Assembly: GCA_965221105.1 (NCBI GenBank)
Contig: OZ244871.1
Span: 248,001 to 312,000 of the forward strand
Reading direction: 5' to 3'
DNA length: 64,000 nt
From: GM7GCV1 sp965221105
Lineage (GTDB): Bacteria; Pseudomonadota; Gammaproteobacteria; Pseudomonadales; GM7GCV1
Below, piece by piece: positions 60,169 through 64,000 of this stretch. How positions within the stretch are numbered: the stretch's first letter is position 1; each line of letters begins with the position of its first letter. The notes beneath the pieces were generated by a model that was given only the letters and a program-made list of their open reading frames with translations, was not told the DNA's origin and searched no databases. A program made the translations under genes and the position numbers.

Positions 60169-60936
60169 TTACTTTCCTTTCCACACTGGTTCGCGCTTTT
60201 CTGCAAATGCTGTAGGTCCTTCAACTGCATCTTCAGAAGCAAACACAGGTCCCACATACTCACCCTGCCTCTCCCACTTTTCAGATTCAGACCAATCGAG
60301 CGCAGCTTTTAACAACTTTTTGGTTTGCTTAACTGCAAACGGGCCATTCTTAGCAATAGTCACAGCAATTTCTCGCGCAACAGCCACACTTTCTCCAGGT
60401 TCAGTAACATGATTAATCAAACCAAGGTCCTTAGCGCGATTAGCATCAAATGTATCACCAGTTAACGCCAGCTCCATCGCTGCCTTTAGAGACATGTGAT
60501 TCTGCAAACTGATTAGAGCCCCACCTGCGGCTATCAATCCGCGCTTTACTTCAGGTATGCCAAATCGCGCATTGCTAGCAGCCACGATGATGTCACAGTT
60601 CATCGCCATTTCTGTTCCTCCCGCTACGGCGAAACCTTCAATGGCTGCAATAATGGGCTTCTCAGGCGGGTCGGTAGTAATCTTTGACATCCCATCCTGA
60701 AGCTTTTTTGAGAATCCACCAGTTTTGGCTAGCTCTTTAAGATCCGCGCCTGCACAAAAATTGCCACCCGCACCACTGATAATCGCTACCGTGATCTGAT
60801 CATTACTATTCAGTTCATCCAGTGCTTCGCCTAACAGAACCGCCAGATTTTCATTAATTGCATTCCTGGCTTCTGGCCGGTTCAAGGTGATCTCCATAAC
60901 ACCACCATCAACCTGCACGATTACTTCCGAAGTCAT
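60169..60936 (-). CDS. Enoyl-CoA hydratase (crotonase)
   Basis: A 255-residue crotonase. NFCAGADLKEL and AIEGFAVAGGTEMAMNCDII form the oxyanion hole. The segment ARFGIPEVKRGLIAAGGALI carries the second Glu (PEVKRG) typical of hydratases. The protein is like EchA/PaaG-type enzymes that hydrate enoyl-CoA in side-chain degradation. Confidence 0.92.
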   Translation of the reverse strand: MTSEVIVQVDGGVMEITLNRPEARNAINENLAVLLGEALDELNSNDQITVAIISGAGGNFCAGADLKELAKTGGFSKKLQDGMSKITTDPPEKPIIAAIEGFAVAGGTEMAMNCDIIVAASNARFGIPEVKRGLIAAGGALISLQNHMSLKAAMELALTGDTFDANRAKDLGLINHVTEPGESVAVAREIAVTIAKNGPFAVKQTKKLLKAALDWSESEKWERQGEYVGPVFASEDAVEGPTAFAEKREPVWKGK

Positions 60937-61044
60937 AACTCCATATCCCGAATTAAGCAGAAATAAGAGGGCTTACCCCAGTATCGACGGGGAAGGCCCA
61001 AACGAAAAACAAATGTAATTGATCCACCTGACAACGAATGATAA

Positions 61045-61347
61045 TTAGTCGGATGATGGTAAAGCCTTGCTTGCTTTTTCCACTAGTGCCTCATGCCCTA
61101 AAGAGAGACTCCCTTCACCAGCTTTTACACACAAGAATTCAACTAACCCACCAGAATCAACGTACCGCTTACCAATAAGGCTCCCAGAACAGAAATCGTT
61201 TTCAATTTCCCCTGAGGGATCGAGTTTTTTGTCTACCATCGGTTTCCCACCACAACCAATGGTTTCACCACTGGCATACTTGATCACCATAATCTCGGTG
61301 TCACAACAAGAACTATACAATCGCTGGCCGGGTTTTACATCAGACAT
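61045..61347 (-). CDS. Small Cys-containing protein of unknown function
   Basis: A 100-residue protein: MSDVKPGQRLYSSCCDTEIM, then IGCGGKPM and a later FCSGSLIGKRYVDSGGLVEF. Two CC/CG sites could bind a metal or nucleotide. Similar small proteins accompany acyl-CoA genes in actinobacteria as far as I recall, with no known function. It lies about 110 bases upstream of the crotonase on the same strand. Confidence 0.55.
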   Translation of the reverse strand: MSDVKPGQRLYSSCCDTEIMVIKYASGETIGCGGKPMVDKKLDPSGEIENDFCSGSLIGKRYVDSGGLVEFLCVKAGEGSLSLGHEALVEKASKALPSSD

Positions 61348-61822
61348 TCTTTTACCTCGCTTTTAAATGGGTACATTTAACCCGTAGCCAAGAATTCAAT
61401 TTGGGCGATCCCAAAAATCATTTGTGGACAGTGGGTCGCCAATTGTAGCCAAATCAAGAACTCAAAAGATACTGTAAAAATTTGCTGATGATGCCGCAGA
61501 ACCGAAATTTATACTCTCCGACATTACCCGCATTAATAAGAGAATTACTGCGAAATTCGACCAAAGGCATGGACTCTACAATTATAAAGACTAGAGGCAA
61601 CACAAAAATATCAATGGAGGCCCTATTTACAATTGGCAGGCAGCGTTTCAAGAGCCCTGAAACAACCAAGGTGCTCTGACCTGATAGCCAAGCTCTCAGA
61701 ATCGAACTCAGTGGAAGAAGATTGTAGGCGATAATTTTTAGTCCTAACATAGGATCATTACTTACAGGTTTTGCACACATGCTTTGTTATTTTTGGTACG
61801 CAACCAAGTTCGAGGAATCTAA
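61348..61822. other. Divergent intergenic region
   Basis: Between the Cys-containing protein and the sulfotransferase. Two overlapping short frames (61482-61679 plus, 61454-61780 minus) have no family resemblance or ribosome site. It probably holds divergent promoters. Confidence 0.35.
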
Positions 61823-62944
61823 ATGTTTAATTTAGAACAGATAATCAAAACCGGCTACGAACGCGCTCAAGTTGAAAAGATTCCCAACGAGAGCTTTCGC
61901 GAAGGATTAGCCTTGATGCTGGCAGATATCAATGATTCTGAAAAGCTAACAGAGCAAGGACTGGCAATTTTCAAGGAAGAAATCCTTGCGCATTTGGTTC
62001 CAAGGCTTAAAGTTGATGATTATGCAAGGAAACACCCTGAGCTTTTAGAAGTTCCCATCGACAAGCCATTGTTTGTGCTGGGCATGCCTCGCTCTGGTAC
62101 CACACTGTTAAGCTATTTACTCTCAACCGATCCGGCCAGACGCAGTATCCTGAAGTGGCAACTCACTAATCCCGTTCCCCCTGCTGCCGCAGAAAACCTT
62201 TACTCCGACCCCCGTTGTCTGGCAATGAAGAAAAACGATGTAGGCAATAGTGGTCATTATGAGCCATCTGACGGTGCCACAGAATGCGGCAATGTTCAGG
62301 CGCAGGAATTTAAATCGGCATACTGGGAAAGCCATTTCTCAATGCCCAGATACTCCCGCTTTGTGTTAGAGGGCGATATGTCATCGGCCTTCGCCTATCA
62401 CAAGCGGTTTCTTCAGGTGCTCCAAAATGGTGATCAGGTTGCATGGAATCTGAAGATGCCGACTCATGCACTGGCGATACGCTGGCTACTGCAAACTTAT
62501 CCAGATGCTCGCCTGTTGTGGACACATCGCGACCCTTACAAAGTAACAGGCTCTTTATGCAGCTTGATCGGCAGCGCACACGAAATCTATATGGGCTACA
62601 TTGATAATGATCATTTGGTCAGTAACTACACCGAGCAATTGGCTGAACATTTAAAACGACCTATGGCGGTTAGAGACGAACTAGGCGAAGACCGATTGGG
62701 CGATGTGTTTTACGCAAAGCTTATTGCCAACCCAATTGATGAAATGCGCAAGGTTTACGAATACCTGGGCGATGAATTCACCCCCGAAGCAGAATCTGGC
62801 ATGCGAGTCTGGCTGGAAAAAAACCCTCAAGGGAAGTATGGCAAACATACATATACGTTGGAACAGTTCGGGCTCTCTAAGGAGTTTCTGGAACCATATT
62901 ATGCCGATTATCTTATCCGCTACGACATCGAATCTGAAGGGTAG
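61823..62944 (+). CDS. Sulfotransferase-family protein
   Basis: A 373-residue protein with the PAPS P-loop LFVLGMPRSGTTLLSYLL (residues about 84-101) and the second signature WTHRDPYKVTGSLCSLIG (3'-phosphate binding Arg/Ser). The central RFLQVLQNGDQVAWNLKMP segment is that of Sulfotransfer_3 proteins. It may sulfate a hydroxylated small molecule or a polysaccharide. The ATG lies downstream of a short AGGAA. Confidence 0.88.
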   Translation: MFNLEQIIKTGYERAQVEKIPNESFREGLALMLADINDSEKLTEQGLAIFKEEILAHLVPRLKVDDYARKHPELLEVPIDKPLFVLGMPRSGTTLLSYLLSTDPARRSILKWQLTNPVPPAAAENLYSDPRCLAMKKNDVGNSGHYEPSDGATECGNVQAQEFKSAYWESHFSMPRYSRFVLEGDMSSAFAYHKRFLQVLQNGDQVAWNLKMPTHALAIRWLLQTYPDARLLWTHRDPYKVTGSLCSLIGSAHEIYMGYIDNDHLVSNYTEQLAEHLKRPMAVRDELGEDRLGDVFYAKLIANPIDEMRKVYEYLGDEFTPEAESGMRVWLEKNPQGKYGKHTYTLEQFGLSKEFLEPYYADYLIRYDIESEG

Positions 62945-63043
62945 TTTTCCGGGTCTCGGAGGATCACGTCAGAGTTTATGACTCAACATTCCAGAGATCA
63001 GGGTTTTTATCAGACTCACAGTCCAAGCAGAAGAGGTACACAC

Positions 63044-63448
63044 ATGGACAACAATCTTGACTCGGGCCTGGCCGTCATTTCAAAGATGCTCGGCAGTAAA
63101 TATGCAAAAGGCTTCGAAAAAATAATTGAGAAAGGAGGATTTGGTGCCGATTCAGCTGCGATGGCTGTTGAGTTTGCCTATGGCACAGTATGGAGCCGCC
63201 CCGGCCTGGAAAAAAAGGAACGCAGCCTTGTAACAATAGGAGTGCTCGTCGCCAGCGGTCAAACCTCTGAGCTCAAAAACCATATTCGCATCGCTGTTGC
63301 CAATGGGCTCACTGTCTCCGAGCTGGAAGAAGCACTTATCCAGACAATCCCATACGTCGGTTTCCCGCGATTTGCCAGCGCGCTTGGAGCTGCCTCCGAA
63401 ATGATTGGTGAATTGGGCCTGGATTCGGAGAATGGTCCGGAAAAGTAA
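63044..63448 (+). CDS. Carboxymuconolactone decarboxylase family protein
   Basis: The 134-residue product starts MDNNLDSGLAVISKMLGSKY with GAGGT upstream; the longer frame to 62978 is rejected. The AhpD-like helical fold is seen in VWSRPGLEKKERSLVTIGVL and ELKNHIRIAVANGLTVSELE, with EEALIQTIPYVGFPR. The CxxC of peroxidase-type AhpD is absent, so decarboxylase/lactone-type activity is more likely. It is 99 bases after the sulfotransferase stop. Confidence 0.88.
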   Translation: MDNNLDSGLAVISKMLGSKYAKGFEKIIEKGGFGADSAAMAVEFAYGTVWSRPGLEKKERSLVTIGVLVASGQTSELKNHIRIAVANGLTVSELEEALIQTIPYVGFPRFASALGAASEMIGELGLDSENGPEK

Positions 63449-63509
63449 AGTGCAGCCAGCGCAGATTGACCGCGTTTTTTTAATCGGCTCTACTTAGCGA
63501 CCATTGAAC

Positions 63510-64000
63510 TTAACCCTTCATCATCGCTTGGATATTCGCACCCACAGGATCAATGGCGTCTGCGTTAATGGAAAACCCACCATCAGCAGTAATTGATGCG
63601 CCCGTGATATAAACAGATTCATCGGATGCTAACCAAACCGCACAATGCCCAATATCTGCCGGAATTCCTACTCGAGTTAAATAACCTGGAGCCGAAAGCT
63701 CAGCATCCGCTCCTCTTCGATCATGCGATACTCTACCAACGATAATATTGTTGGCCCTAATATTGTGTTTGCCGTTCTCTACCGCAACAATTCGAGTCAC
63801 GCTGTTCATAGCACCCTTAATAGCGGAATATGCCGAGAATCCTTCGTGAGCAAAATTCGCAAGATTTGATGAAACATTGATTACGCTGCCACCACCCGCT
63901 TTTATGAGGTGGGGGATACCGTATTTACAAGCCCAGAATACTGCGCCAGTAAGACCGCCCTCCAGCATCTGGTTCCATTCATCTGTTGAATACTCGATTA
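63510..64000 (-). CDS. Short-chain dehydrogenase (partial, runs off the window)
   Basis: The last 160 residues or so of an SDR whose N-terminus lies beyond the window. STDEWNQMLEGG is followed by VINVSSNLANFAHEG (Ser), YSAIKGAMNSVTR (Tyr-Lys) and the C-terminal ITGASITADGGFSINAD. NAD(P)-dependent alcohol/ketone oxidoreductase. It converges on the carboxymuconolactone decarboxylase gene. Confidence 0.88.
   Translation of the reverse strand, partial: IEYSTDEWNQMLEGGLTGAVFWACKYGIPHLIKAGGGSVINVSSNLANFAHEGFSAYSAIKGAMNSVTRIVAVENGKHNIRANNIIVGRVSHDRRGADAELSAPGYLTRVGIPADIGHCAVWLASDESVYITGASITADGGFSINADAIDPVGANIQAMMKG

Overview
The window looks like the chromosome of an uncultured, probably marine or host-associated proteobacterium (most likely gammaproteobacterial). 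This is inferred from gene content and codon style; there is no rRNA or marker gene to confirm it. Two kinds of DNA are interleaved. One is a moderately AT-rich catabolic backbone. The other is GC-richer accessory DNA made of broken insertion sequences, toxin-antitoxin (TA) modules and small secreted-protein genes.

Layout. 1-1825: end of an SDR, an aldo/keto reductase and a membrane protein. 1914-4004: decayed IS66-type element carrying an Rpn-family nuclease gene. 4318-24452 and 26409-31787: long minus-strand catabolic clusters with two SDRs, an NAD epimerase, a flavin reductase, a luciferase-like monooxygenase, a HyuA/HyuB pair in which HyuB is fused to an acetone-carboxylase-gamma-like zinc domain, a maleate-isomerase-like protein, a VOC-fold dioxygenase-like protein, three acyl/aryl-CoA ligases, an alpha/beta hydrolase, a zinc ADH, a TetR regulator, a crotonase, a pair of acyl-CoA dehydrogenases, an amidohydrolase and an MFS exporter. 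Together these suggest uptake, oxygenation, CoA activation and beta-oxidation-like breakdown of a cyclic or aromatic/terpenoid compound; the substrate cannot be read from sequence. Further catabolic genes (thiolase + DUF35, amidohydrolase, SDR, SnoaL-like, crotonases, sulfotransferase, carboxymuconolactone decarboxylase) lie at 42.9-50.3, 56.3-57.7 and 60.2-64.0 kb. A formylglycine-generating enzyme lies at 46.2-47.2 kb.

31.8-42.9 kb is an accessory island: two near-identical HicAB modules, a DUF433/DUF5615 TA pair, a VapBC pair with a dead toxin, RadC and ArdC remnants, a D12-class adenine methyltransferase, tRNA-Gly(CCC), dispersed repeats and a frameshifted TnpB. 50.5-60.0 kb is a second mobile region: IS1380 remnant, ParDE, a tyrosine integrase split by a complete IS21-family element, IS66 and IS110 remnants, an orphan AbiEi and a deleted IS21-like element.

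The most unusual content is a set of four small secreted-protein genes (about 25.4-26.1, 32.4-33.1, 33.3-33.5 and 36.5-37.1 kb). Each has an uninterrupted C tract (18, 20, 9 and 22 bases) between the start codon and the hydrophobic core of its signal peptide, followed by a shared [KR]-L-T signature. As written, one is in frame and three are out of frame by a single slip. This is what a phase-variable secreted repertoire would look like. Two of the four sit back-to-back in cassettes bounded by a shared terminal inverted repeat, with no transposase of their own.
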